NCBI GenBank assembly: GCA_922989275.2
Contig: OV277867.1
Span: 3,720,001 to 3,784,000, forward strand
Source of the DNA: Gari tellinella
Taxonomy: Eukaryota > Mollusca > Bivalvia > Cardiida > Psammobiidae
Length of the DNA: 64,000 nucleotides
Reading direction: 5' to 3'
The translations under genes and the position numbers were made by a program. The notes under the pieces are model-generated. The model saw only the letters and a list, made by a program, of their open reading frames with translations, was not told the DNA's origin and searched no databases. This document shows, piece after piece, positions 10,620-22,200 of this stretch (within the stretch, counting starts at the first letter, position 1; the number at the start of each line of letters is the position of its first letter).

Positions 10620-10836
10620 CTTTAACCCCTTCACTGCCTTACCCCGAGTACACTCGTTATTTGCAAACAGTTTGGATCCTGATCAGACGCCGCGTCACGC
10701 GGATACAAACTGTTTGACATTCATTTCAATATTTCTTAAGTCAAAATTGCTAAAATTTAATTTGAGAAATAAAAGCAGACGACTATTGTTAAAACTTGAT
10801 GACGTCACGGCAGTGAAGGGGTTAAGAGTACGCTCT
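10620..10836 (+). mobile_element. J-like TTAA element
   Basis: TTAACCCCTTCACTGCCTTA at the left, GGCAGTGAAGGGGTTAA at the right; hairpin AAACAGTTTGGATCCTGATC with one arm shortened. Confidence 0.7.
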
Positions 10837-11159
10837 ATGCGACGAATGAATTCTTCCAGTCTCCAAGGAAGAACATGCATATAACTGGATATGAGGACAT
10901 ACCTGTATGTATCTCTGGTGGAATTTAGTGCAAAATGAAATCTGGATATGAATTTCAGTCACCTTAAAAAAAAGAACCGAAGTGTTAAGATAGTTGGATA
11001 TTCATTTTGAATACATTTACTTGCGTGTCAGTGCGTTATCGAACCCATTCCACCATAGAGTGTTTAATGTTTAAGAAAGGTGGTTGCTTCAAAAAACAAC
11101 CCTTGCCGTCTGCTTAGATACTGTTCTAAAAGTAAAAATATCAAATTTTCTTTTTAAAA

Positions 11160-11451
11160 CAATGTCATCTTGTGTAAAAAAAAAATGTGGATCCTGATGA
11201 GATGCCATGTCTCATCAGGATCCCAACTGCTTGCAAATATTGACCCTTTGCCTGCTGGTCGCGACTTTATTGATTTTTGCAAACAGTTTAGATCCAGATC
11301 AGACACCGCGTAACGCGGTGTCTGATCTGGATCCAAACTGCTTGACACTCTTCTTTAAGTTTCTTTACTAAAAAAATGTATAAATCTAAATTTAACAAAT
11401 TTTGCAGACGACAATTTCGAAGCAGACGACATCACCGCAGGATAAGGGTTA
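11160..11451. mobile_element. J-like TTAA element with perfect hairpin
   Basis: GACCCTTTGCCTGCTGGTC to GATAAGGGTTAA; hairpin TGGATCCTGATGAGA at 11188 plus a second, near-perfect H2 hairpin GATCCAGATCAGACACCGCG at 11290-11345. Confidence 0.6.
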
Positions 11452-11695
11452 ACATGGTTTTATCGCTTGCATGGTATAGAAAGGCAGTGAAAACAATTCA
11501 GGTTCACAGAGTATTCTTCTTTATTAGATTTCTTACACTTCACTTATATTTGGTAAATTCTATACATTTAACTACTAAAATAAGTAACATCTGTAGATTT
11601 CTGTTCAAGCACTTTATCATAAGCCTTGTTTAGAAATGTCACACTTGTTGCTAAAACTTTAAAAAGAAGAGTTTATAACAAATTACAAAGACATG

Positions 11696-12070
11696 TACAG
11701 TGGAACCCCTCCAAACCGGAACCTCTAAATACCGGAAATCTCTTTAAACCGAACAAAAGTTTTGGTCCCGCTTCCAACCCTTCTTTAGGTTTTACCCATT
11801 ACACCATAAATACACCTTTGGTTTATTCCCACACTGAAGAAAATAGTTCATACATTCTATCAGATGATAGCTTAAAACAGGTTGAAAGTAAAGCAGAATG
11901 CACCTAAAGGTGCATTCTGCTTTTCTTTAAACCTGCTTTAAGTGGTCAGCTATCTTCTATACTAGAAACAAGCTATTTGGAAATGGGATAAAACCCCTCT
12001 ACATATAATACTTCTCTAAACTAAATATTTATATTGTACCCACACATGTCCGGTTTAGAGGGGTTTCAAT
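11696..12070 (+). mobile_element. H-type MITE carrying an A-type element
   Basis: CAGTGGAACCCCTCC at the left, GGTTTAGAGGGGTTTCA at the right. An A-type copy (H1 hairpin 11869-11942) sits inside, next to AACCCTTCTTTA, the same junction as in 61296-61699. Confidence 0.7.
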
Positions 12071-12351
12071 GTGCTGCGGTATATCAATACAGTGTACAGT
12101 CAATGGCTGACTGTCATACCTGGTGAGATTGATGAAGATCTTCCAGTATGAGTATGCCAAAAAGATTTACACACTATTTTAATTGTGCTTAATTAAGATT
12201 GACTGTGATAAGTAATAGTGAATACCTTGTTCATATGTTTTGAGGTGGTTCTGCTTAAACCATGAACTGCTATGGTGTTACAGAAACATTTACTGCTGAG
12301 CCTGGGACATGACAAACGATATAGGACTACTGCAACATAGACGGTTACATA

Positions 12352-12587
12352 CAGTGGAGAAAACGTTATTCTTTCCCGTTTAAACGCAAACGTATTGCAC
12401 TAAAACATAGAAAAGGACAACTTTTCGACAATTTTGACTATTCATGTTGATCTGAGTGGCAAACAGTTTGGAGCCTGATCAGACGCCGGGTTACCCGGCG
12501 TCTGATCAGGCTCCAAACTGTTTGCACTGCAAATAATAGTTTTAGCGTAAACGCGCTTATTGGGAAAGAATAACGTTTTCTCCACTG
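12352..12587 (+). mobile_element. C-type MITE
   Basis: CAGTGGAGAAAACGTTATTC to its reverse complement, flanked by TA. H2 hairpin 12462-12526 with tip GACGCCGGGTTACCCGGCGT. Ends and TA target suggest a Tc1/mariner transposase. Confidence 0.85.
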
Positions 12588-12720
12588 TAACAAGTAAGGA
12601 ATGGTGAAACAGGAATGATGAAACAGTTGAGCACTCTAAATAAGCAGCTAAGAACAAACATTGACAGACAAACATCTACCAAGAGATCTGAACTTAGCCG
12701 TTTTTCAAATTCTACCTTTC

Positions 12721-12974
12721 TTAACTCGTTCACCCCTGAACATTTTAACAGAATATTCCAATTTCAAAATATGTCTATAAATCCATTATTGACTATTTAG
12801 GGTTGATTTTAACAATATATTTCAAAATTACAAACAGTGTAGACCCTGATCAGAGGGCTCCTTAATGAGCAGTTTGATCAGGGTCTACACTGTTTGCATG
12901 GGACAAGTGTAATTCTCACAAAAGCACTGTTTGTAAATGACAACTATACTTGTCGCAAAGGTGGAATGTGTTAA
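12721..12974 (+). mobile_element. D-type MITE
   Basis: TTAACTCGTTCACCCCTG to GGTGGAATGTGTTAA; hairpin CAAACAGTGTAGACCCTGAT..GTCTACACTGTTTGC. Confidence 0.8.
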
Positions 12975-13315
12975 ACCCTACAATGCTGACTTTTGGAGTG
13001 GACTCATCAATTTTCTAAAATAAGTAAAACTATCACTAAAGGTGATTTATACCACCAAACAGCACACTTGTCACAGAGATGGATTTACTAGTAGTATACA
13101 AATAAATATTGTTTCAAACAGGATTTTGTTTCAAAATTTCATAATATATAATAATTTAAAAGAGAGATAATTCAAGAGTGAGGCAGCGCCCTTTCCAAAT
13201 TTGTATGTGCACAATTTCAGATGGGGTTCAAATTCTGTTGAACAAAATTTCATCTATGGACAGATTGGCAAAGTGATTTATCTGTGTCTACCAAACACTT
13301 AGTTTTGGGGGGGTA

Positions 13316-13549
13316 CAGGGGAGAAAACATTATTCTTTCCCAATAAACCCGTTTACGCTAAAACTATTATTTCCATTGCAAACAGCTTGGAGCCAGATCA
13401 GACGCCGGGTAACCCGGCGCCTGATCAGGCTCCAAACTGTTTGCCACTCAGATTAATGTAAACAGTCAGAGTTGTCAAAAATTGTCTCTTTCTTTATTTA
13501 AGTGTAATGCGTTTGCATTTAAACGGGAAAGAATAACGTTCTCTCCATT
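13316..13549 (-). mobile_element. C-type MITE
   Basis: CAGGGGAGAAAACATTATTC at the left, H2 hairpin GGAGCCAGATCAGACGCCGG, right end decayed (GTTCTCTCCATTA). Confidence 0.75.
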
Positions 13550-13731
13550 ATATAATGACCAGTTTACATAGATTCTTATTTATACCAAACAGTGCATATC
13601 CAGATCAGATGGCTCTTTCTGAAGTCCTCCGATCTGGGTTAATATTGTTTGCATTATTATGTATTAATTATGTATGTATTCATATATATATATTTGACCA
13701 CAATTACTAAATTTCACATTTTCAGTACACA

Positions 13732-13906
13732 GTAGAACCTCTCTATTACCTCCACTAATACAAAAGATAATTTATTGTATAAAAGACAGGTGAAAGCTTA
13801 AAGCAAGGTCTCAAAGAGACGGTTCTAATGAGTAGTAACACCATAGGGTTTAAAGCAGAAATAAAGATTTACGTTTTTGAAATACTCCCCTTATCTGTAG
13901 CCCTGC
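13732..13906 (+). mobile_element. E/F chimeric MITE
   Basis: The left half is E-type (CAGTAGAACCTCTCTATTAC .. AGCTTAAAGCAAGGT). In mid-hairpin it changes to the right half of F (CTCAAAGAGACGGTTCTAAT .. TTATCTGTAGCCCTG). Confidence 0.7.
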
Positions 13907-14179
13907 ATTACATTGTAAAGTTGAATGTGTACATATGTACAGTCAGGCTGGTGTAGATTGGATACTCAAATTATGAACAACTAAATGTAACTGTTTGATA
14001 CAGATGGAAGCTTGGTTCAGAACATTAGTAAAGAGCTTCTGCTTTTCTCTTGTTCTGTACTTTGCGTTTCCCTGTCTTTAGGCATTACTTTTATATACCA
14101 AGTTAAAGTCTACTTTCAGTCCCAATGACCGCTCAGCCGACTGTACATATACTCCCCTGATCATCGAGCCATCTTGCCT

Positions 14180-14420
14180 ATGAGCACTGCTAACATATGG
14201 CGCAGTCAAATGCAGCCGCAGTACCGACTCAGACCGACTTCAGACCCATTTTAACCCATGGGTGGAGAGGAGCAATTCGCGGTACATGTCTTGCTCAAGA
14301 ACATTCCTGTACATCATCGGGGATTCAGAAAAAATCCCCTAGTCAGACCGCTGGTCCGGCGGGGGATCGAACTCACGACCCCTGGTACCGTAGTCCAAGG
14401 TATTAACCATTATATACTAT
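14180..14420 (+). repeat. Interspersed repeat, copy 1
   Basis: Shares GGTGGAGAGGAGCAATTC, TTGCTCAAGAA and TCCTGTACATCATCGGGGA with 51690-51985. The GGGGATCGAACTCACGACCC stretch resembles a tRNA B-box region, so a SINE is possible. Confidence 0.5.
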
Positions 14421-14589
14421 ACATATTGCACAACTATGTGAAGACAGAGGAAAGAAGAGACTATAGATATAACAGAAAGAACAGACATGTAATATAGCTT
14501 TACAACCATTGATAAAATAAACATGTAATATAGCTATACAACCATTGATAAAACAAGAATATCGTTCCCAACGATGGATGCTCCCCACA

Positions 14590-16070
14590 AAGAAAAAGCC
14601 CAAGGTAAAGCATGTTTAGTAGGTGAAAACAGTAACAAGTTTCATCAACTTACGATGTAACATTCAGGAGATATGCTTCGGACAAAAATGAATTAATTAT
14701 GAACAAGCACCTTAGAGCTGATATCCCCTGCCGCAGCGATTGTCCAGAAGAAAGTGGCAAACTTTATTGTGGGAGGAAGGGGCAAATGGTGATCACCTGT
14801 CTTTAAAGATCAACATTCAAAAGCTTTTTACAAAGTTTTATAAAATCCAATCAATTTTGTACATTTTAAAGCCTAAACAATACAAAAAATAAAGCCGTTT
14901 GTAGCATTATAAATCTAAGTATGACAGGGGCAGGTAACTCTTGATTCAAATTCAACAGTAATTAAACACTTTCAAGAACTTATAATTGTGTGCAAGTATT
15001 ATTAAAAAAAATCAGAACTGTAGAATTTACTAGAGTGTAAACACATTTTCAACTCATCAAGGGCAGAGTATTCTTGACTAATTTGCACATTTTCGATAAT
15101 AATTGAACTCATTCTATAAATAATAGCCATATATGATTTTTTTTTTCAAAATCCATTCACATTTGTACACAATAGCATGTAAACAATAAAGCCATGTTGA
15201 GCATTACTAAGTACATAAAGGGCAGATAACCCTTGCCACAAAGTATCCTATTTTGACAATAATTGCTACCCTTATATTTATATACATCATGTGTAAGTTA
15301 AATCAAAATCCATTAAAGACTGTAGTTTCTAGATGGTAAAAACTGTTAAATATGGTTTTTTTTACTCATCAAGGGCAGATAACTGTTGACTAGTTTCTCC
15401 GTTTTTCAAAAATGATAACAATTATTTGAAAACTAATAGCCATACATAGTTTAAGAATTTGTTTTATCAAAATTCATGCATATTTATAGATACTAGGATG
15501 TAAACAATTCTAAAATAAAGCATTTTCTATCATTTCAAAGTACATCAAGGGCAGATAACTATTGCCACAAGTATCCTTTTTTGACAATAATTGCACACCT
15601 TCAAGAACTTTTACTGATAGACATCGTGTGCAAGTATCATTTAAATCCATTCATAATTGTAGTTGCCAGAGAGTAAAAACAGTTAAATATGGCTTTTTTT
15701 ACTTATCAAGGGCAGATAACTCATGACTAATTTCTCCGTTTTCAACAATAATCAAATTCATTTGAAAACTAATAGCCATACATAATTCAAGAAAGTTTTT
15801 TCAAAAATCCATGCATATTTATAGGCTCTAGTATGTAAACAATACCAAAATAAAGCATTTTCTAGCATTTCTAAGTACATCAAGGGCAGATAACTCTTGT
15901 CAGAAGTATCCTTTTTTACAATAACTGCACACATGCAAGAACTTGTACTTATAGACAATGTGTGCAAGTATAAACAAAATATGTTGAATACTGTAGTTGC
16001 TAGAGTGTAAAAACTGTTAAATATGGCATTTTTAACACAAAAAGGGCAGATAACTCATAAATTCCTAAAA
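14590..16070 (+). repeat. Decayed tandem region, AAGGGCAGATAACTC units
   Basis: About eight occurrences of a GGGCAGATAACTCTTG-like motif spaced roughly 150-180 bases (about 14930, 15060, 15220, 15370, 15550, 15710, 15890, 16048). Two alternating half-units give a period near 330. No coding frame. Confidence 0.65.
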
Positions 16071-16169
16071 TTTTCTGAAAAAAATTTGATTTCCCACGGT
16101 GCTCCTATGATGACAAATAAGTATACCAAGTTTAATCCAAATCTGTTCATAGGTTTCGGAGATACAGTT

Positions 16170-17095
16170 GCGGACGGAAAATGCACGCACGCACGCACAC
16201 ATGCACGCACGCACGGACAGCCGGACGGACAGACCTAAAACAGTATCCCTCTGCCTTTCGGCAGGGGATAAAAAGGATGGCAATTCAATATTTGGAGATG
16301 ACAGGGTTATAATTCTTGTGTACTACACTTCTTTTTGTCATCCGCTAACACAGTATCAAGTTTCCAGTTACAGTGCGGCAGAAAATTTGATTTTTTAAAA
16401 AAATTATGTAGAAAAAGGGAGATAATTCAATATTGGGAGATGGCAGAGTTATGGTTCTTGAGTACAGCACTCTTTCTGTCATCTTGTATCACTGTATCAA
16501 GTTTCATCAACTTACAATGCAATGCTCAGGAGATATGCTCCAGAACAAATTTGATTTTTTTTTAAATAGAAAAGGGAAGATAATTAAATATTGGGAGATA
16601 ATAGAGTCATGGTTCTTGTGTACTGCACCTCCTTATGTCATCACCTATCACTGTATTAAGTTCCATTAACTTACGGTGTAGCAGTCAAGAGATATACTCC
16701 GGACAAAAAAAATTGTATTTTTAGAAAAAGGGAGATAATTCAATATTGGGAGATGACAGAGTTACCGTTCTTGTGTACTGCACTTTCTTTAGTCATCCTC
16801 TATCAGTGTTACAAGTTTCATCAACTTTCAGTGTAACGGTCCAGAGATATGCTCCGGACAAAATTGATTTTTTTATGAGAAAAAGGGAGATAATTCAAAA
16901 TTGGGAGATGAGAGAGTTACGGTTCTTGTATACTGCACCTCCTCCTGCCATTCTCTATCACTGTATCGAGTTTCATCAACCTACGGTGTACCGTTTAAGA
17001 GATATGCTCCGGACAAAAAAGCGTGACGGACGGACGGAAACACGGACGGACGGACGAAGCGGCGACTATATGCTCCCCCCCCTAAAGGGGAGCAT
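16170..17095 (+). repeat. Decayed tandem region, AAAGGGAGATAATTC units
   Basis: Five or six units of about 155 bases: AAAAGGGAGATAATTCAATA .. GGTTCTTGTGTACTGCAC .. CAAGTTTCATCAACTTAC .. GAGATATGCTCCGGACAAAA. (CGCA)n and (CGGA)n runs lie at 16185-16235 and 17028-17060. Long open frames here are by-products of the repeat. Confidence 0.7.
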
Positions 17096-17458
17096 AATAA
17101 ACATGTATAACAGTAATAAGCTATGCATTTGTATACTGGTTAATATTTGTTTGGTGATCATCATTTACAGTCAAATTCATGTTAAGCTACCAATCAGTCT
17201 CAAGGTAGTTCTTATGATAGATTGTAGCTTGCTGACTGACAGACAGACAAACAGTTGCACCTCGACACAAACTTTCAACAATTTCTTTGATTTACAACAA
17301 TGATTGCTACAATGAATGAATTGTACAAATCACTTACTGGATTATGCATATTATCATATTTGATCACATAGCAGAAAGCATTTACATATATTCCGTATAC
17401 AGGCTATGACTGCTTAAAGCAGAAAGCTCCTATTTTAAACAGTCACCTGTCTCTAGTA

Positions 17459-17704
17459 CAGTGGAGAAAACGTTATTCTTTCCCAATAAACGCGTTTACG
17501 CTAAAACTATTATTGGCAGTACAAACAGTTTGGAGCCAGATCAGACGCCGGGTAACCCGGCGTCTGATCAGGCTCCAAACTGTTTGCCACCAAGATAAAG
17601 ATGAATTATCAGAATTGTAAAAAACTTGTACTTTTCTACGTTTTAGTGTTTTGCGTTTGCGTACGTTTGCGTTTAAACGGGAAAGAATAACGTTTTCTCC
17701 ACTG
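17459..17704 (-). mobile_element. C-type MITE
   Basis: CAGTGGAGAAAACGTTATTC ends in a TA target; H2 hairpin 17524-17586, nearly perfect. Confidence 0.85.
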
Positions 17705-17755
17705 TACAACCTACAATAATTCTTTATTTGAGTGATCATAATAGCAGAACATTAC

Positions 17756-17937
17756 CAGAGCTCCAGATAAGGGGAGTATTTCAAATACTAAAATCTTTAT
17801 TTCTGTATTCAACCCTATGGTGTAACTACTCATTAGAATCGTCTCATAATGAGTAGTCACACCATAGGGGTTGGTGCTGAAATGAGTGAGAAAATTGTTG
17901 GATTTGTTCAGTTTACTCCCTCTTATCTGGATCCCTG
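17756..17937 (+). mobile_element. F-type MITE
   Basis: CAGAGCTCCAGATAAGGGG to CTTATCTGGATCCCTG; hairpin CTACTCATTAGAATCGTCTC, one arm shortened. Confidence 0.8.
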
Positions 17938-18171
17938 ATTTGATTACTACTAAATTATGTTTTGCCTTTTCCTTCATAGAAATGCCTTAACTTTCATTCT
18001 TCAACAACGAGGCATACATCTTGACAGGTGGCTGTTTACTGTAGACTGAAAGTAAAACAGAACTATATTTTTCCATACGTTCAGCCTGCTTTAGGCAACC
18101 ATTCAATTTAAACACTGAATATAATCAGTAAAAGCTCCTATATAAGTTATAACCATTCTGAATAACTGGGT

Positions 18172-18741
18172 GTGTTAAAGGCTGCCAAAGTTTGATCATG
18201 AAAAATCCTAAGATTTCCAAAGTTTCTATTTTTCAGCTCTAATACTTTCAGGCAGTTTCAGTGATTGACTGACATGAGTGAGCCCCCCCCCCCCGGCCGA
18301 TTTTGCGCGGGCGGACACGAGCCCCCCACCTGTTTTGCGCGGGCAGACATAAGACCCCCTGGTTGGACAGAAGATAATTAACTAATATTCTGTTAATATT
18401 TTTAGCAAACAATGAAGTTTTTCTTCGGCTATTAATATTGCCATGCTTGTTAGTAATAATTCGCTATTTATCAATTGTTTCATGATACCTCAGAGGAAAA
18501 AGGGGAAAGGGGGGGGGGGGGGGGGGGGGGGGGCTTGTGTCCGCCCGCGCAAAATCGGCCGGGACGAGGGGGGCCTCGTGTCCGGGGGTTCTCATGTCCG
18601 CTTACCGCTTTCAGCAGGTTGAAAATAAAGCAGAATGCCCCTTGAGGTGCATACTGCTTTACTTTTTGCCTGCTTTAAGCTACCATCTGCGAGGATAAAA
18701 ATCCAAATATTTCGGAAAAGTCCGAAGAAATGGCAGCCCTG
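18172..18741 (+). mobile_element. B-type MITE split by a GC-rich foldback
   Basis: Left AGGCTGCCAAAGTTTGATC, right GAAATGGCAGCCCTG, H1 hairpin 18610-18680. An inserted foldback (about 18265-18604) has inverted CGGCCGATTTTGCGCGGGCG arms, long C and G tracts, and CGTGTCC / CATGTCC motifs. Confidence 0.6.
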
Positions 18742-19098
18742 TGTGTTTCAGATTATCTAAACTAGCAATTGGTTTGCTGGGTAATTTTTTTATCTCATCA
18801 ACTGTTCTAGAACTGATTTACCAAATTTCTTTTAAAATAAGGGCCAGAGTGTTAAACAGTTTAAATCTTGATGAGACACAGCATTATGTGACTTCTAATC
18901 TGGATCCAAACTGTTTACAAAGGTTATTATAGTTTCAAACCGTGCTAATAGGTAAATATATTTATTATTATCATTGTGAAAAGTATTCTACATAATATTT
19001 CCATTTTAATATCAAATGAATACTTAAAGCTTGTTGGTTTTTATTAATTCTACATAAAGCTATAACCAGAACTGAGAACATATCGTTGAAAACGAGCC

Positions 19099-19104
19099 TT
19101 TATT
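19099..19104 (-). promoter_or_regulatory. poly(A) signal of the ARHGEF39 gene
   Basis: AATAAA on the minus strand, 43 bases past the stop codon. This supports 19147-19234 as the true last exon and a very short 3' UTR. Confidence 0.6.
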
Positions 19105-19146
19105 AAAGTCCTTGTATCGGGTTACCATTATTTGAGTATTACACAA

Positions 19147-19234
19147 TCACATTATTGAGCATCGCTTGTTACTGCGTACACTGTCCATCATTCCGCCAAT
19201 ACTCGAAGTCATGCGAGAGCCACTCCGGATAACT
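19147..19234 (-). CDS. ARHGEF39: ARHGEF39 terminal exon with CaaX box
   Basis: Acceptor GTTTCTTTCAG. In the frame given by the better donor it reads VIRSGSRMTSSIGGMMDSVR then SNKRCSIM and stop (19147-19149). Cys-Ser-Ile-Met is a CaaX box for farnesylation, the same four residues that end prelamin A, and it is preceded by basic residues. In the alternative frame the same DNA reads SYPEWLSHDFEYWRNDGQ.. and stops earlier. Confidence 0.6.
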
Positions 19235-22200
19235 CTGAAAGAAACAATTATATTGTCACAATACACAATTAGAATCATTTATCCCTTAACCCCATAGCCT
19301 GTGTCTAGTATTTAAGATAGGTAACCACTTAAAGCAGGTTGAAAGAAAGCAGAATAGGCCTAAAGGACATGCTGCTTTACTTTCAGCCAGCTGTAATCTA
19401 CAATCTGCCAGGATTTAGAAAATATTTCTTATGGTACATAAGCATGACTGCATAATTTAAAGCAGAATTATTTTCTTCAGTAGAGGAATTAATTGAAGGC
19501 ATAATGGGTTAAGATTTATATTAAACCTCCATCACAATAAGAAAGGAGGTTTAACATATTGAATCCTAGCCATGGGAGTACCTGTCTTCTAGTGTATATG
19601 GTCTGTGAAGTGTACATATGTTGTATGCAACCAGTGTAGATCCAGATAAAAGGGTTCCTATTAGTCCTGTAGCAATACTTTGTAAAAACCAACTTTAAGT
19701 AGTAAAATGGACCAGACTTAACCCTTTACCTCATAGCTTGTTTCTAGTTTTGAAAAACATGTCACCACTTAAAGCAGGTTGAAAGTAAAGCAGAATGTGC
19801 CTTAAGGCACATCCTGCTTTACTTTCAGCCTGCTTTAAGCTAAAATCTGCTAGGCTATATAAAATATTTATAACGGTTATTGTTCATGAGGGTATAAACT
19901 GGAACTATTTTCTTCAGCGGAGGAATATATTAAATACGCTAAAAGTCGCTTCTATGGGGGAAAGGGTTAAATGGAAAATTGAATTACCCATTTGAGTTTC
20001 AGGGGAGGAGAATGTGTTACAGCAATTACCAAACAGGTATAAAAAATTACACAAAAAGCTTCAATAAATATTTACATACTTTTGAATAGGCCCAGTTGCA
20101 CAGGATGGATTATCACTGGTCTGGTATTTCGGGTTTAGCCATACATTATTTCCAGAATTCACCATATCTGGCTCATCAGTTCCTAAACTTAGCCTTTTAT
20201 CACAGCCTACACTCCCAGAATCCTCAGAGCCACAGTTACCACTAGCAACAGACTCAGAGCCACAGTTACCACTAGCAACAGACTCAGACCCACAGTTACC
20301 AGTGGCAACAGACTCAGACTCCTCATCATCTATATAGTAATCCTCCTCTTCATAAATTGTTGAAGAAACTCTTTGGTTCCTTGTTGAATTCCGAGTGCTT
20401 GGTCCAGGTGAGTTTTCATCAATATAAGCTATGTGTTCTTGATCAGGGTCCCAATTATCAAGATTGATCTCATTGTTCTGAGCGAAATCCTGTAAAAACA
20501 AACAGTAAAACATTACTCAATAATCATTTTTTTATTTTTATACTGTAATAGTTAAGATTTAAATTTATGAATATGCACCAATTGCGCTACATTTCAACAT
20601 ACTTTATTAACCCTTAACCCGCCAAATAAATTGTCGTCTGCTATATTTCTCGTCTGCTTCAAGTTTCAAAGTGCTTCAAAGTTGCTCAAAATTGCTGAAA
20701 ATGTTGTCCCAGTGTCAAACAGCTTGGATCCGGATGAGACGCCGAGTTACTCGGCGTCTCATCCGGATCCAAGCTGTTTGCATATGGAGCTATAGTCGTG
20801 AGTGGCAGGCTAAGGGTTAAGTGGTCGTGAGTCTTCAAAACTAGAAACAGGCTATGGGGCAAAGGGTTAAAATATTGAGTATTTCAGATAATATGCTTGA
20901 TGACATCTTAGGAATATATTTTCTCAAGCACTTCTGGCAATAGTCTGTTTAGGTAATGAAAACATTACACCATACACAATAAACCCTTTCAATATTGAAA
21001 AAGTTTCCTCTGCTGTAAGTGTCATCAACAGATATTCTACTAATAGCTCGTTCATCTTTGCATGATCTGAATAGTCTGATCAGGACACACATTTTATGGG
21101 GCATGATCTTCTAGGGAGCTTTATGTATTATTTTTGTCCTGCATTTAGCTGCTACCTTTCTTTAAGCCTGTAAATTCAGTGGCTGCTTAACACATTTTTA
21201 CTGAACTGTGGAACTGTTTCAAATATGCTCATTACATAAATTTTGCAAACAGTGTAGACCCAGATCAGAGGGCTCCCTTAGGAGCCCTCTGATCTAGGTC
21301 TACACTGTTTGCTAATTTAGACCAGTATTTGTTAAACTATCCAGAATTTCAAGTAGAGTGGTTCATGTTTTGGTAACTAAAATCATCCACAAGGGAACAA
21401 ACGTATTAACCAAAAAGAGTTACTTAGTGTTGAAAGAGTTAAACTCATGACAAGGCATTTAGAACTATGAAATTGACTGTAAGGAGGCACACAACGGTTT
21501 CATAGGGAAATGTTCGAATTGGCCCCGGTCAAATTTCTTAATAAAAGGCTATTGGTAAGTTTGAAAGTATTTTTTAAGATGAAAAATTTTATTTTAGGGG
21601 AGAATGCATTAATATGTTACTTTGTGGCATGATTTTAACAAAATGCGCACTAAGATGATGACTTTTTGTAGTCGGATGGGTATAAAACTGGGGCAGTCTG
21701 GAAATCAGTGGTTCAGGCTAAATAAACTGGGAATCAGCATCATTTTACTGGTGGGTGCAGACACATGAAAATTGTGCAAAATCGACCTGGAATCCCTATT
21801 GTTTGTGCCAAAGTTCCTAAAAGCAACAGGTTCAGTGAGTCTAAAAATACTTTTCACTAAGTGCCATCACTTGACGAACACTCTCGAATTTTTCGGAGAA
21901 GATGTGGGTTTTGAGGCTTTTTTGTCATGGGTTTTCGCGACCATAACAAACTTTAAATTTGGCCACAGAGGAATCTGAACGTGTGCTTATGTGGATGGTT
22001 TCAGCTGTTTTGTTATGCCTAGAGATGTATTTACTGATATAGGACTGAGTTTTGATTCTGGTTTGTGCGTGAAAGTCAGGAGGAGATAAATATAGATGTC
22101 AAGTAGACCACCGGTGCCGAGATTTCAGAAAAAAACGTTGTGTGCCTCCTAAAGGTGTAATATAAATGTCACAGTAATGTCTGACCTCAAGTGATGACAT

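Larger units (their letters stand above)
10840..19098. other. Gene-free region between SLC16 and ARHGEF39
   Basis: Apart from the listed elements and decayed tandem regions, I see no coding exon, RNA gene or conserved motif here. About 12975-13315, 13910-14180 and 17100-17400 hold nothing recognised. Confidence 0.5.

Noticed and set aside
16746..17303. 185-codon frame
   Set aside because: Runs through the decayed AAAGGGAGATAATTC repeat and a CGGA microsatellite.
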